Source: Malurus cyaneus samueli (lineage: Eukaryota; Chordata; Aves; Passeriformes; Maluridae). Taken from it: a DNA stretch of 64,000 nt. Position 1 is the stretch's first letter, and the number at the start of each line of letters is the position of its first letter. Shown one piece after another: positions 24,427 to 35,045 of this stretch. The notes beneath the pieces are model-generated. The model saw only the letters and a program-made list of their open reading frames with translations. It had not been told where the DNA came from and searched no databases. The stretch spans positions 52,779,310 through 52,843,309 of the forward strand of contig CM019214.1 of NCBI GenBank assembly GCA_009741485.1. Reading direction: 5' to 3'. The translations under genes were made by a program, and so were the position numbers.

Positions 24427-24843
24427 TGGCGAAGGGTCTGGAGTGCAAGTCCGCTGAGGAGCAGCTGAGGGAACTCGGGGTGTTTCGCCTAGAGAAAAGG
24501 ACGCTTATGGGGAACCTTACCAGGCTCTACAGCTCCATGAAAGGATGTTGTACTAGGTTAGGGTCGGCCTCTTCTCTCAGGCAACCAGCAACAGGACGAC
24601 AGGACATAGTTTTAAGCGGCACGAGGGGAGGTTTAGGTTGGACCTTAGGAAGACCTTAACAAAAATGGTGACTGGGCATAGGAATGGACTGCCCAGGGAG
24701 GCCATAGAGTCATCATCCCTGGAGATGTTGAAGGAGACACTGAGAAGGCACTGAGTGCCATGGTATAATTGACATGGAGGTGTTCAGTCACAGGCTGGAC
24801 TCAACGATGTCAGAGGTCTTTTCCAACCTAACTGATTCTGTAT
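24427..24843 (+). mobile_element. CR1 LINE 3' fragment
   Basis: Recognised by the run of CR1 3'-end landmarks in order: GAGGAGCAGCTGAGGGAACT near 24456, GAAAGGATGTTGTACTAGG near 24540, GGGGAGGTTTAGGTTGGA near 24624, GGACTGCCCAGGGAGGC near 24685, CATCCCTGGAGATGTTGAAG near 24713, and TCTTTTCCAACCTAACTGATTCTGTA at the end. It is 5'-truncated, as most CR1 copies are. It sits immediately upstream of the CLN5 promoter, antisense to CLN5. Confidence 0.9.
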
Positions 24844-27800
24844 TTTTGCCAAAGACACATCAACCCCCCATTTTCACATCCAGAACCTACAGAGAGGGGA
24901 CGCCTCTGAATCTGGCCCTGGGATGATGATGTGAGGCCTCACCAAAGGGCAGAGAGGCTTTTGATAAAGCCTGTAACCCTGAGCCTCCTCAGGCTGCCCT
25001 GAGGTCTTGTCTGAAACTTTTCAGTGCTTCAAGCTCAGTTTGTATATCTGTCACCCCTTTCAGAATGCTTACTCAAATCATAACCCATTATGGCAATCAT
25101 ATGGCAGTTTATTCTCTTGTCTTTATGATGTGAGAACTACCTTTCAGATGAACTATAAGAAACTGAAGAGAGGTTTGCCAGCAGCATCCTTGCAGAAAAC
25201 ACAGCTTTTTCCAGTTCTGTAGAGTTCAAAATTGACTATGCTGGTGTCAGAGTCCAGGAGGCTAAGTTTGGCAGTTGGCATGCACAGTGAAAACATTGGT
25301 GTATGCTATTCACAGGGTAAATAATAACTGTGCAGTGGACTTTTGACTGTCAGGAGCCAGAAAAATATCCCTGCTCGTTGCATATGAGCCCCTAAAGAAC
25401 AAGCAGTTTTCTAGCCAGCACTATGCTAGGCTGTATATTCAAACAAAATTGCAGGTGGAAAATCCTGTATCCTTCATAAAAATGCAGGAAATGCAGCTGA
25501 ATATCAGCTTCAGTAATGCTGGGGTTACTAAAGGTGTTCAGAAAACCTTAAAACTTTTAATTACAGCAACATTTCTGTATCTCACTTCCCTGCTACCTGA
25601 TTCTATAGTGCTTATCTTTAAAATCTATGCCATTCATCACTATACATTAATTTAATGCATGCTTACATAATCTATACATACTTATTCTTCTGTATCTCAT
25701 TTTTATCTCATTTATGTCAATTGTGTCTGAATTAAGGTAAAGCTCTGGTTTCATTTGTCAGAAAAGAAAGTGTGCCAGTAATAATGAGTGTTTCATAGCT
25801 TGAGTGTAGTACAATGTATTCAGTCTTTCATCCGTTTAAAAAGATATATGTTTGTTTGGAATTTAGATGCAATTTATACGTAAACATGATTCCTAGTGCT
25901 AGAGATTTGGATGTGTAACTCTGGAAGTGCTTTATGAAATGAAGGAAGGATAATTTATCCCTTTTATGAAAGCAGGATGCAGGGGAGTGAAATGACATAA
26001 TGAAGGTGCCATGACTGCTCATTAGCCAAACTAGAAATGCAGTATGAACAGGTTCTTAGTCCTGGCTCAGTGTATGTTTACAGAAGGGATTATTAAATCT
26101 CTACTATGTGCATGCTGAAGGTGTTGCGGTGAATGACTAAGTTGGCAAAGCTCTTGATTTTTCTCTTTTTTTTCCTAAATTTTAATAACATTTTTGTATC
26201 TCACTTCATTACATCCCGCTGGAAAATTTTGCAGCAAGGTACTGTGTTTTGTTTTCTTTTTCTCATGCAACCTAAGTCATGTTGTGAACATAGAAAATAA
26301 ATCACTAATACATTTATGAATAAATATACTTGGGCTAAAAAGCTCACATGTCAACAAGTTAAGTCAGCCACTGTCTAGTTTATTATGCAGAAAGATGTCA
26401 AATTCTACATTATAAGCCCACAGAGCTGATCTGCATCTTTGTCCAGTAACAGGCTTTGAGGAAATGCTGAGACTGGCTACAAAGATCAAGTTCTAGAGTT
26501 GACAGGATTCCTAAATTTTCTTATTTCCCAGAGCATTTTCTTTTTACTGATTAGTGAGAACAAAACAGTTTCCTGAAACAACAGACTGTTGGTAATTTCC
26601 CATTATAAATGAGTACTTTCTCCATCTTTACCCTTGACATGGGCAGGATGGAGGGGACTGAAAGAAAGGGGAAAACAAATCCTACTGCTTCAGCCAGAAG
26701 TTGTGGTTTTGAACAGATAGTTTGACTTTGAACATGTATGTGAGTCATCACACTGTAAGTCACAGCAAAGAGGCTGTTGCGCCTGCAGTAACAGCCCCTG
26801 TCTCACAAAAACAGTCTGCTCTGGATGGTGCTTACACCACAGCCACACATCTCCCAGCCTATGCATACACTGGCCATATGCCATTCTGTAGAAAAGTCAG
26901 TTATATATATGGCTCACAGCAGATAAAACTACACATCTGGCAGCTTTACTGCTCACAGGGTTGTTTTTTTTTCCACTCACTGCCATATGTTAGCTATTGA
27001 GTCAGTTGGCTGCAAACTGGGAAATACAAACATTACCTGAAGTCACACTGAAGCTGCTCTGAAAGATAGGAATTCATCAGTCAGAGGCACAATCTCTGCC
27101 TTTGAGGGGTAGGAAAGGAATCTTGAGAAAAAGAGCCAGAAACAGGACTCCTGTGCACCTACACTCTGCTATATAGCCTGGGATGCCAGCTGAACTGTGA
27201 GCTGGGATGGGAGAAAGCCATGTCTTTTCCTACAGGAAGAGGGAATGACTTTGTGACTGTGTAAGGTACTTCTGAAAGTTCCCTCAGGACCTCCTTGATC
27301 CTGACAGCTGACAGGATGAGGGCTGAGCTCAGGGCAGATGAGCAGCCCAGTAACTGTTTGGGATCACAGGGCAGCTCCTGCTTTGTCAGCTTAGAGGGCA
27401 GGCGATGGAAATGATTTCCTTCCAAATTGGAATTCCAGGGGGCGCTGCTGAAGCCCGAGAGAGAAGATGAGGGTTGGGATAAGGATGCAGATGAAGTTCA
27501 TCACCAGTTTTAAACTGAGATGAACCCTCTGGGATTTACCGCAGTGTAGGGATAAGTGAAGTGATGAGTCAGTTGGATGCAGCCTGTGAAATACAAAGAG
27601 CCATCCAAGTCAAATTTAAGCTAACAGCTGTTGTCAGGCAACTAAGGTGATTCAAAACAGGATTTTCACTAGAGAAAACATCTTTCTCAAATCCTTGGCA
27701 GTAGGAAAAGGGTTGGAGTCCAGGATGGAGCTGGAGCTATGCTCTAGCATAGCTCAACCCTAGGAGTCAGAGTATGGGCTGTGGTGCAGATGGAGCTGAA

Positions 27801-28780
27801 TCCCTACATTAATTTGGAGTAAACATTGCCCAGCAGACAGGAGTTTGCCCTGCAGCAGGGAATTTCTCTATCTTGGCCCTGTCCCGTTCCAGAATCTCTC
27901 TATCCATCATCCCACACAGATTCACAACCAATCAGTATTCAACTGAATGAATTTTGCTACAGCAAAAGGCTTTTCTTTCAAATGTAATTTTTGCTCCTCC
28001 CCATCTACTCACTGTGGTGTCTTCTGCAGAAAACCCATACTCCAAATTTTTGGAATATACTCTCATTTTTCTACAAGATCCAGATTTTCAGCCCTCTGGT
28101 GCAGTAAAAATGTTAAGTTTTCATTATTAAGCCCAAGTTTCTTTTTATTATAAGAGAGGCAGCTCATGAAAAATTAGTAATGAGGACATGAGAGATCCTA
28201 CTAAAACTCAGTACAGCTGATCCCTGGTGTAGCGTTTGTGTGCACAGTCCTAAGGAGGAGAAACGGGATGCATTCATTTCCTTTGGTTCACTACTGCTAT
28301 ACCTTAGGGACTAAGCTGGAAGTTGGTGAAAGAAGAAAGGTTGGTTTTCTAAAAAAACTGGTAACATGGAGCAGCTCCTTAGAATTCAGCATGATGTTAC
28401 GGAAGAAAATGTAGGTGGATCTGATGCATGAGGTGTCACTGAAACAAACAGCAGCACGACCCAGCAGGCCTCATACCATACCTCCACTTTTTTTTTTTTT
28501 TTTTTTTTTTTTCCTTTCAAAGCAATTTGGAACTCAAATGTCATTACACCATTACAGCGCTACGCGCAAAACAAGCCCCCAAAATGAAAACCACCTCCTG
28601 GGTATGCCCCTGGGGCTCTGCGAGGCCCTGCAACTTTGGGACTGGGAACGAACACGCACGTCCTACAGCACTCCAAGGGTCACCGTGCGGCACCAGCACA
28701 CCACAGCCCTGCCGAGGGGCGCAGAAAATACGTCTGAGCCTATTCTGTTTAACACTAAAGGCACATGCCCTTTGTTTTCC
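24844..28780. other. Intergenic region between divergent CLN5 and GATD3-like genes
   Basis: About 3.9 kb of mostly AT-rich single-copy-looking DNA. No exon, RNA gene or further mobile element was recognised. A poly-T run of about 26 bases lies at 28490-28512, just left of the next CpG-rich promoter. Confidence 0.7.
28488..28512 (+). repeat. Poly-T run
   Basis: An uninterrupted run of T, about 400 bases upstream of the GATD3-like start codon. It could be the reversed A-tail of a retroposed sequence, but none is recognisable next to it. Confidence 0.8.
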
Positions 28781-29060
28781 AGATTTCCTCATCTACTTTC
28801 GGCCCGCGGCAGACGCAGACGGCAGCGCAGGCGCGGCAGGAGCAGGAGGAGGAGCAGGAGCCGGGACCGTGCTGCCAGGCCCGGGCCCGCCGCTTGGAGC
28901 AGCCCCTTGCCGGGCCTGAGGGCCCGCTGCCATGGGCAAGCGGGTGGCGCTGGTGCTCGCCGGCTGTGGCGTCTTCGATGGCAGCGAGATTCACGAGGCA
29001 TCGGCGGCGCTGGTGCACCTGAGCCGCGGCGGCGCGGAGGTAGCGGGGAGCGGCGGGTGT
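28780..29060 (+). promoter_or_regulatory. CpG-rich promoter of the GATD3-like gene
   Basis: G/C- and CpG-rich sequence from about 28796 through exon 1 (GGAGCAGGAGGAGGAGCAGG-type purine repeats, CCGGGCCCGCCGC). No TATA box is seen. Transcription probably begins within the last 100-150 bases before the ATG at 28932. Confidence 0.6.
28932..29039 (+). CDS. GATD3-like exon 1
   Basis: Encodes residues 1-36, ending HLSRGGAE. The donor is GAG|GTAGCG at 29039/29040, phase 0. A long GT microsatellite begins 18 bases into the intron. Confidence 0.92.
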
Positions 29061-29098
29061 GTGTGTGTGTGTTGTTGTGTGTGTGTGTGTATACACAT

Positions 29099-29142
<44 letters not shown>

Positions 29143-29175
29143 TGTGTGTGTGTGTGTATACATACGTGTGTCTCT

Positions 29176-29206
<31 letters not shown>

Positions 29207-32200
29207 GGTGTGTGGTGGTGGGGTGTGGTGTGTGTGTGTGATGTGTGTGTGTGTGTGTGTGTGTGTGTACATACATGTGTCTCTGTGTCTGTGTGTGTGT
29301 GTGTGTGTGTACGACCCAGCGCGGGCTGTGTTTGACGCAGCAGCCGAGTGTCCCCCTCCCTCCTTGGCCGTACCCCCAGCCCTGGCTCCCGCTGTGTGTG
29401 GCACCGCAGCCCCTCCCAGTTCGCGATGTTCCCTACGCCGCTACTGCGCACTACAAACCCCGTTCAGCCATAATCTCTCTCCTTTTGTGGTTCCCTTCCT
29501 TGTTTTAGTCACCCCCGCCCAAAGACCTGGCCCCCTGACAGGAGCTGAGGTCGCAAACAAGCAGCTGGACAGGAGAAGACTGAGAGATCTCATTGGTACA
29601 ACTAATTTACAATACTAAAAGTCACACCTACAGGTCATAAAAAACCCCTGTCCATGTGAACACCCAGAGCATGTGTAGAAGTTAGCTGGAGTTAGAAAAC
29701 TTGTATGGAATTACTAGCTGATGGTAACATAGGGGCTGCACTTAGAGAGCTACTAACTCTGAATTTCTGTGTACAGACAATGGCACAGTAAGTCCAGTGG
29801 GTGTGCTTGATTTGTGGAATACCACCGAACACCCAGGCTTGCAGGACTCTGAAAAAATTAATCGGTGTCTCTCTTGAGTGTGTAATTATTGCCTTGTCTC
29901 ACAGCAGGTGATGAATCCAATTTTGTGGGCAAAAGTGCCAGTGATGCCCAGTGACAGGACGAAGAGCAATGGCCATAAATGAAAACACAAGGAATTTCAT
30001 CTCACTATGAGAAAGAACTTTATGTTGAGGGTGGCAGAGCATGAGAACAGACTGCCCAGGCGGTCATGGAGTCTCCCTCTCTGGAGACATCCAAAACCCA
30101 CCGGGATGCATTCTTGTGTAACCTGTTCTAGGTATCCCTGCCTGGTCAGGGGGGTTGGACCACATGATCTCCTGAAGTCCCTTCCAACCCTAACAATTCT
30201 GTGGTCATGTGAACCCAGGAGCAAGGAGCAGCTGGAGACCTGTCCCTTCTCCTCTGGCTTTGGGGAGCTGAGGATAGGTTAAAATTCTTTATCTTCCTTC
30301 TGATAGCTTTTGCAGCCCTCACTGGGGTTCACCTGCTTGTTTTCTACTGCCTGTTTCTGGGCTCTCTTTGGTAACGTGGGACTTGTCCGAGAGGCTTGGA
30401 CCAAGACACACTGATGTACTTTGGTCCCATCTGTGGCTTCAGGTAGAAGAAGGTGGTCATTTTGTGTAGCCACATTCAGGTGTTTGATGGTAACAACAGC
30501 ACCCTCATATTTAGCACAAAATTGTCATCTCTGAGAAGTTTTCAAAGGAAGCTTCGAAACAGACAGAAGGAAACAGCCCCTGTGGAACACCTGTCACAGA
30601 GCATCACATTCTGATGCAGTGTTTCCCTTTTGTGTCTAGCCAAAATCGGTTCTGTGTTTCATTCTTCCTTTCTGCTGCTGTTGTTTTAGGACAGCTGGTA
30701 ACTAATGTTTGCTCTAGAAATGCTTGTAAAGTTTGCATCTTTAACTTTTTTATGTCAATTTTTTTAGCACTTTGATCCCATAAGAGTTAAGAGCAGCCTT
30801 TTTTCAAAGTCAGCTGTACATCCAGTTGGGCTGCTGCTATAATTTGTGGTGTCCTGTTTGTCCTTGGTGTTATCTGCCGTGGCAGTATCAGCAATGTTGG
30901 CATAAGAATGCCCTCCTGTCAAAATGCTGCAGGAACAGGATGGGGAGAATGGCTGTGTTTACCCATCCTAGGTAATATATCCTATGTTACTTTAGATATT
31001 TAAGATGCTGAATTCATCCTGTGGAATTCACTTAACTTGCATAAGAGGTTTCAGGGGCAAAACCTGTTTTCGTTAAATGATCTTTCTTGTGACCAATGTG
31101 TATGAGTTCTGTTTACATTCACAGAATTGCTTCATCTCTCTTTTAGGTGAAGATATTTGCCCCCAATATTGAGCAAAGGGATGTAGTCAATCACCTAAAA
31201 GGAAGTCCAGCAGAAGAGAAGAGAAATGTGTTAGTTGAAAGTGCCAGGTTGGCAAGAGGAAACATTCAGGATTTGGCTGAACTGAAAGCTAGTGAATTTG
31301 ATGCTGTCATTTTCCCTGGTAGGTGTCACAGAATAACAGTATATTCTGAATTAGGAGTGACCCACAAAGGTCATGGAGTCCAGCTCTCAAGTGAATGGCC
31401 CATACAGGAATTGAGCCCACAACCTTGGTGTTGCTAGCACCATGCTCTGACATCTGAGCTAATTTTTTTATAGAAAATTATTTGTGATTTTTTAACTCAG
31501 TGTATTTATTGATCCATGGTTCACCAGGTTAAAATACCAGAGGGCTCTTTTGATTTTAATTTATGCATCACACCATTCCTTCTTTCTAAAGGTTGTGAAA
31601 ACTTCACTACTTACTTGTGGACAAGAACACTGACCAGAACACAAAAAAAGGTCAGAACTTGGTTACATTGCAATGCCTTAATTTTAGGGCCTCTGAAAAC
31701 ATCAGCAGAATAGCAGGTTGCCAAATAGATTATATTCCATATCGGATGTGAGTACATTCTATTTTAATTATGTATCCACTCAGCTGCTGATCAAGTTATA
31801 CTAAACATGTTTATGGATAATTTTTTATTTAGAGACCACAAAATCACCTTCCAGATGGAGGTAATTGTAATAACTTTTAGAAATGAATAAACTGGAGCAT
31901 TACGAGGAAATCGTGACTTGCTGCAGATCTCTTTCCAGAATATTCATAGCACTGTTAAATACTGCCTTCATAATTTGGCCTAAGCATTAAATTTGAAGTT
32001 TTCACACTGTTGAAAGGCCAGCAGAGGGAGTATGTGTATAACAGAGAAACCAGCCTGCCTGCACTGAAGGCGAGTGGTTGATGTCAGGGCTGATCAGGAG
32101 GGAGTAGAGGTTCAGGGATGTTTTCCACGTTAATTTCATGCTGTTATAACTCAGGCTCGGGGGGTTGCTGTAATAACTGTTAGAGGGAAACAAACCCTAT

Positions 32201-34948
32201 TAAGTTTGAAAATTAAAATCTTACCTCAGAGATTTCAGATAACACTTGGAAGTAAGCAAATCAGGAAAGGAAAAATATTAAAAATGCAAAGCTTCTTGAT
32301 GTCTGTTGAAATACTTGTGGAAATTTCCATATGTTTATTGTAGAAAAGCTGATATCATGCACATTCCATATGGAATAATCTTACTTTGATTATTCTGATG
32401 GTTATAAATCTAGCAAACAAAGGAGCTGTAAAATACAAATTGCTTGTACAATTAGATGAAGATTAAATGCACCTAAAGGATTGTTAAAACTAATTTATAG
32501 AAAGACAAATCAGCTCTATTTTTAATAGGAAATTATGTTATCATTCACAAGTGTTTGTGTCTTAGAATATCATATATAATATCCATTTTATGTAAAATCC
32601 CTTTTGTTTTTATTGTATTAATCTCTTTTTTTTAAGTTCAAAAATAATTCTAGGGAAGAAGAAAAGCTCTATTAGAACTGAAGCTCTATTAGCTTAAGTA
32701 TGAAAGTAAAACTTGAGAGTTCACTACTGTAGAGGGTCAAATCATGGTTTGCATTACTCCGATGAATTCCATACTTGTGCTTTTAACTAGTATTGGTCTT
32801 TCTCTAATCCCTCTTCCTTATTGAGGAGTGCATAACAGATGGTGCAGCAGTTCTAGTGACTAGTAAAGGAATGTGTGGTTTCCTGTTTGTCTACTTCTTG
32901 CTTTTTGAAACAAGATTAAGCGTTCTGGCCTATGTAAATGTTATCATAGAACAGTATAAAAAAGAGTGCAGTTAAACTTGTAACATTGTAATCTCATCAT
33001 TTAGAGCTTACAGTTACATTGTAAAGTTTTCAGTACAGTAACTTAACAGTCCCACAGATACAAAGATTATGTTATGAGAAAGAGCTTCTCTTTGGTATCA
33101 AAGTTAATGGCTGTTATTAGTGCCTTACATTTGAGCTTTTTGGTTTTGTGGTTTGTTTTTTTTTTTAGGTGGTTTTGGTGTAGCAAAGAATCTGTGTTCC
33201 TGGGCTGTAGATGGCAAGAATTGTACTGTCAACGAGCATGTGAACTCCACACTCCAAGCCTTCCACAGTGCTAAAAAGCCCATTGGTTTGTGCTGTATAT
33301 CACCAGTTTTGGCAGCCAAAGTCTTTCCTGGCTGTGAGGTTACCGTCGGTCAAGATAAAAATGTAGATGGGAGGTAAGAAGCAAATGGATGGAAATTATT
33401 TACATGGGAATTAGAATTAGGAAATAGGTTTATGTGCAAAAGTCTCTTTGGTACCAGTAAACCTGGGAGAACTTAGTTACTTTTAAGAAAAATTAGGGAC
33501 AATTTTCATTTGCATAATAGTAGTAGGCATATAACTCTCAGGACAGAGTGGATCCATGAGGTCAGGTAACCTGTGGTGCTACTGCCAGAAATACACTGAT
33601 ATCATAGAATTGTTTAGCTTGGAAAACACCTCTGTGACAGTCAAGTCCAACCATTAACCCAGCACTGCCAAGTCTCCACTAAAGCATGTCCTTAAGTGCC
33701 ACATCTCCCTGTCTTGTACATGTCTCAGATGTTCTATGATAACGTTTACAGATGCAGTACAATTAATAGTGAAAGCTCTAGGTGTTGTCACCTCTGGCCT
33801 TAGCCATCATTCTATGAGCCACCTTTATTGCACAGTGTGAGGGCACATGAGTCACTTGATGTTGCATCTGTCAGTCCTAAAAGGGACAGAACAAGTGGCT
33901 TATAGGATCATAGCAGTACAGACGTGCTGGGACCAGGGATATCAAGTTATTTTTTCCTGTTTCATTCATGGCAGTTGAGTAATGGAGTGCAGGTCATCCT
34001 AAGCAAGATCTGGAATTTGTTTACCCAATGCCTATGAAGGCCATGATTCATCTTGCAAATGTGCAAGTGAAGAGCAGGTGTTTGGCCAGCTGGCATTCAA
34101 AGACTTGGTGGCCTGTGGTAATTTGAGTGGCTGCTTAGATTGCGTCTGTGGGCTTTTGTCTGCTCAGGGATTTTTAATAAAGTTTTTCTGGTGGAGTGGT
34201 TTGGGGCCAGTTTAGGGGAGGCAGATGAGAACAGGGCCTGGCAAAAGTCAGTGCTGCTGCAAGAACTGTCAGCTCCCAATAAAACATCTGAATGAAATTC
34301 ATTAACAGCAGTAGTGAGGGATTGCATCTGTTCCTCCCTTACCAGAAGGAAAAAATAATCAAAATCTCTACAGAATCCCAGAGGAACACCTTGCATGGAG
34401 GAAAGTTGGAAAAAGTTGCAAGTTCAGCTGTCTTCTCTCTCAGACTTTTGAGGATCAGTTGGTATCATCTGCACTTGGTATCATCTTCCACACCTACTGA
34501 AAGATTGTTAAAAACTGTTGTACCTTCTGACATATTGTGGTTCCACATTTCACACCTTGCTTACAAAGGTATTAGATCACTTGATGTGTCCATAGAGGAT
34601 AGGAAAATCTGACAGGAGCAACTTCTTTAACTCCCTTGTCATCATCAGCTAAAGAGTCACGTAGATATTACTGTAGTTCTCTCATTCAAGATTCGTGTGC
34701 AGAATTTTATGGCTGTATCATCTCTTTATGTTAATTAAAGTCTTTTTATTTACAGATTTCCTGATGCTGAAACGGCATCTGCTATAGCGGAGCTTGGATG
34801 TAAGCACATTTGCAAAAATGTAAATGAATCCCATGTGGATAAAGCCAATAAAATAGTTACTACCTGTGCTTTCATGTGCAAGGCTCCTCTGCATGAAATC
34901 TTTGATGGAATTGGAACAATGGTACAAGAAGTCCTGAAACTTGCTTGA
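28932..34948 (+). CDS. GATD3/ES1-like protein, DJ-1/PfpI superfamily, no mitochondrial presequence (4 exons)
   Basis: Exons are 28932-29039, 31147-31318, 33169-33373 and 34756-34948, phases 0/1/1, giving 225 residues. The protein starts [19 protein letters not shown] and is collinear with mature human GATD3 (formerly C21orf33/ES1) to the end. The nucleophile-elbow region is [15 protein letters not shown] with Cys135-Cys136. Family knowledge: GATD3 and bacterial ElbB are class I glutamine-amidotransferase-like proteins related to DJ-1. Human GATD3 is mitochondrial; glyoxalase- or deglycase-type activity has been proposed for relatives, and the physiological substrate is unsettled. Here the frame is closed by TGA at 28917-28919 and the ATG has a near-ideal context (GCTGCCATGG), so this transcript form has no transit peptide and should be cytosolic. 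It may be a paralogue of the mitochondrial form, so I leave the symbol empty. It is convergent with ACOD1. Confidence 0.93.
29058..29318 (+). repeat. Compound (GT)n microsatellite
   Basis: About 260 bases of GT dinucleotides interrupted by ATACATACGTGTGTCTCTGT-type spacers that recur two or three times, so the tract looks duplicated at a higher order. Large open frames through it read only Val/Cys or Thr/His and are artefacts. Confidence 0.97.
29951..30212 (+). mobile_element. CR1 LINE 3' fragment
   Basis: Landmarks in order: GTGACAGGACGAAGAGCAAT, GAACAGACTGCCCAGGCGG, CTCTCTGGAGACATCCAAAAC, GGTTGGACCACATGATCTCC, TCCCTTCCAACCCTAACAAT, TTCTGTGG. It is truncated at its 5' end and inserted in the GATD3-like intron 1 in sense orientation. 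Confidence 0.9.
31147..31318 (+). CDS. GATD3-like exon 2
   Basis: Encodes [19 protein letters not shown] through AVIFP and the first base of Gly94. The acceptor is CTCTTTTAG. The donor is CCTG|GTAGGT, and the tail of a SINE begins a few bases further on. Confidence 0.95.
31319..33168 (+). other. GATD3-like intron 2
   Basis: About 1.85 kb. It begins almost directly with an antisense tRNA-derived SINE (31324-31467). The rest is AT-rich with no exon recognised. Confidence 0.85.
31324..31467 (-). mobile_element. tRNA-Ile-derived SINE with CR1-like tail (TguSINE1 type)
   Basis: Read on the minus strand from about 31467, it begins like a tRNA-Ile gene: A-box-like TTAGCTCAGATGTCAGAGC, an altered anticodon arm (TGGTGCTAGCAACACC), B-box-like GGCTCAATTCC, then TGTATGGGCC. 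After this it runs into a CR1-like 3' tail (CTGGACTCCATGACCTTTG, GTGGGTC, ending ATTCTGTGA). A tRNA-Ile head with a CR1 tail is the structure described for the songbird SINE TguSINE1; the name here is from memory. It is inserted antisense to the host gene. Confidence 0.8.
33169..33373 (+). CDS. GATD3-like exon 3 (nucleophile elbow)
   Basis: Completes Gly94 and encodes [17 protein letters not shown] through DKNVDG plus two bases of Arg162. It contains the GLCCIS elbow. The acceptor follows a run of 14 T; the donor is GGGAG|GTAAGA. Confidence 0.95.
33374..34755 (+). other. GATD3-like intron 3
   Basis: About 1.4 kb. It contains an antisense CR1 3' fragment (33601-33715). Nothing else was recognised. 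Confidence 0.8.
33601..33715 (-). mobile_element. CR1 LINE 3' fragment, short
   Basis: On + it begins ATCATAGAATTGTTTAGCTTGG and continues CAAGTCCAACCATTAACCCAG, CACTGCCAAGTCTCCACTAAA, GCCACATCTCC. This is the reverse complement of a CR1 3' end. Confidence 0.85.
34756..34948 (+). CDS. GATD3-like exon 4
   Basis: Completes Arg162, then [19 protein letters not shown] to the TGA at 34946-34948 after VQEVLKLA. The acceptor is TTTACAG. It contains the VVTT-like [10 protein letters not shown] segment conserved in ES1 proteins. Confidence 0.95.
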
Positions 34949-35021
34949 CTAGAAGCTTACAGACTTCTGCAAGGAAATCAGTGTAGCTAAGCATAAATAT
35001 TTAGCCTCCTTTGATTGAATT

Positions 35022-35027
35022 AATAAA
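35022..35027 (+). terminator. Polyadenylation signal of the GATD3-like gene
   Basis: AATAAA about 75 bases after the stop codon, followed by a T/G-rich stretch (GATTTGTTTGGTGTGGC) 35-45 bases on, as expected of a cleavage site near 35045. Another AATAAA near 35679-35684 could serve a longer form. Confidence 0.7.
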
Positions 35028-35045
35028 ACAATGCAACTGCTAAAC

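Larger units (their letters stand above)
29040..31146 (+). other. GATD3-like intron 1
   Basis: About 2.1 kb holding a compound GT microsatellite (29058-29318) and a CR1 3' fragment (29951-30212) in sense orientation. No exon was recognised in the remainder. Confidence 0.85.

Noticed and set aside
24152..24448. 99-codon N-terminal extension of CLN5
   Set aside because: Its start lies in a CR1 fragment, and the conserved ATG at 24151 has a strong context and leads directly into the signal segment.
24150..24659. 169-residue open frame on + beginning [12 protein letters not shown]
   Set aside because: It is antisense to CLN5 exon 1 and its promoter and runs into a CR1 element; G/C-rich composition explains the open frame.
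28415..29335. 306-residue open frame on + and similar long frames on - over the GT tract
   Set aside because: The translation is mostly Val/Cys or Thr/His repeats from the microsatellite, and the frame differs from the GATD3-like exon 1.
31380..31467. Possible functional tRNA-Ile gene on the minus strand
   Set aside because: The anticodon arm and acceptor stem are altered and it runs straight into a CR1-like tail, so it is the head of a SINE.
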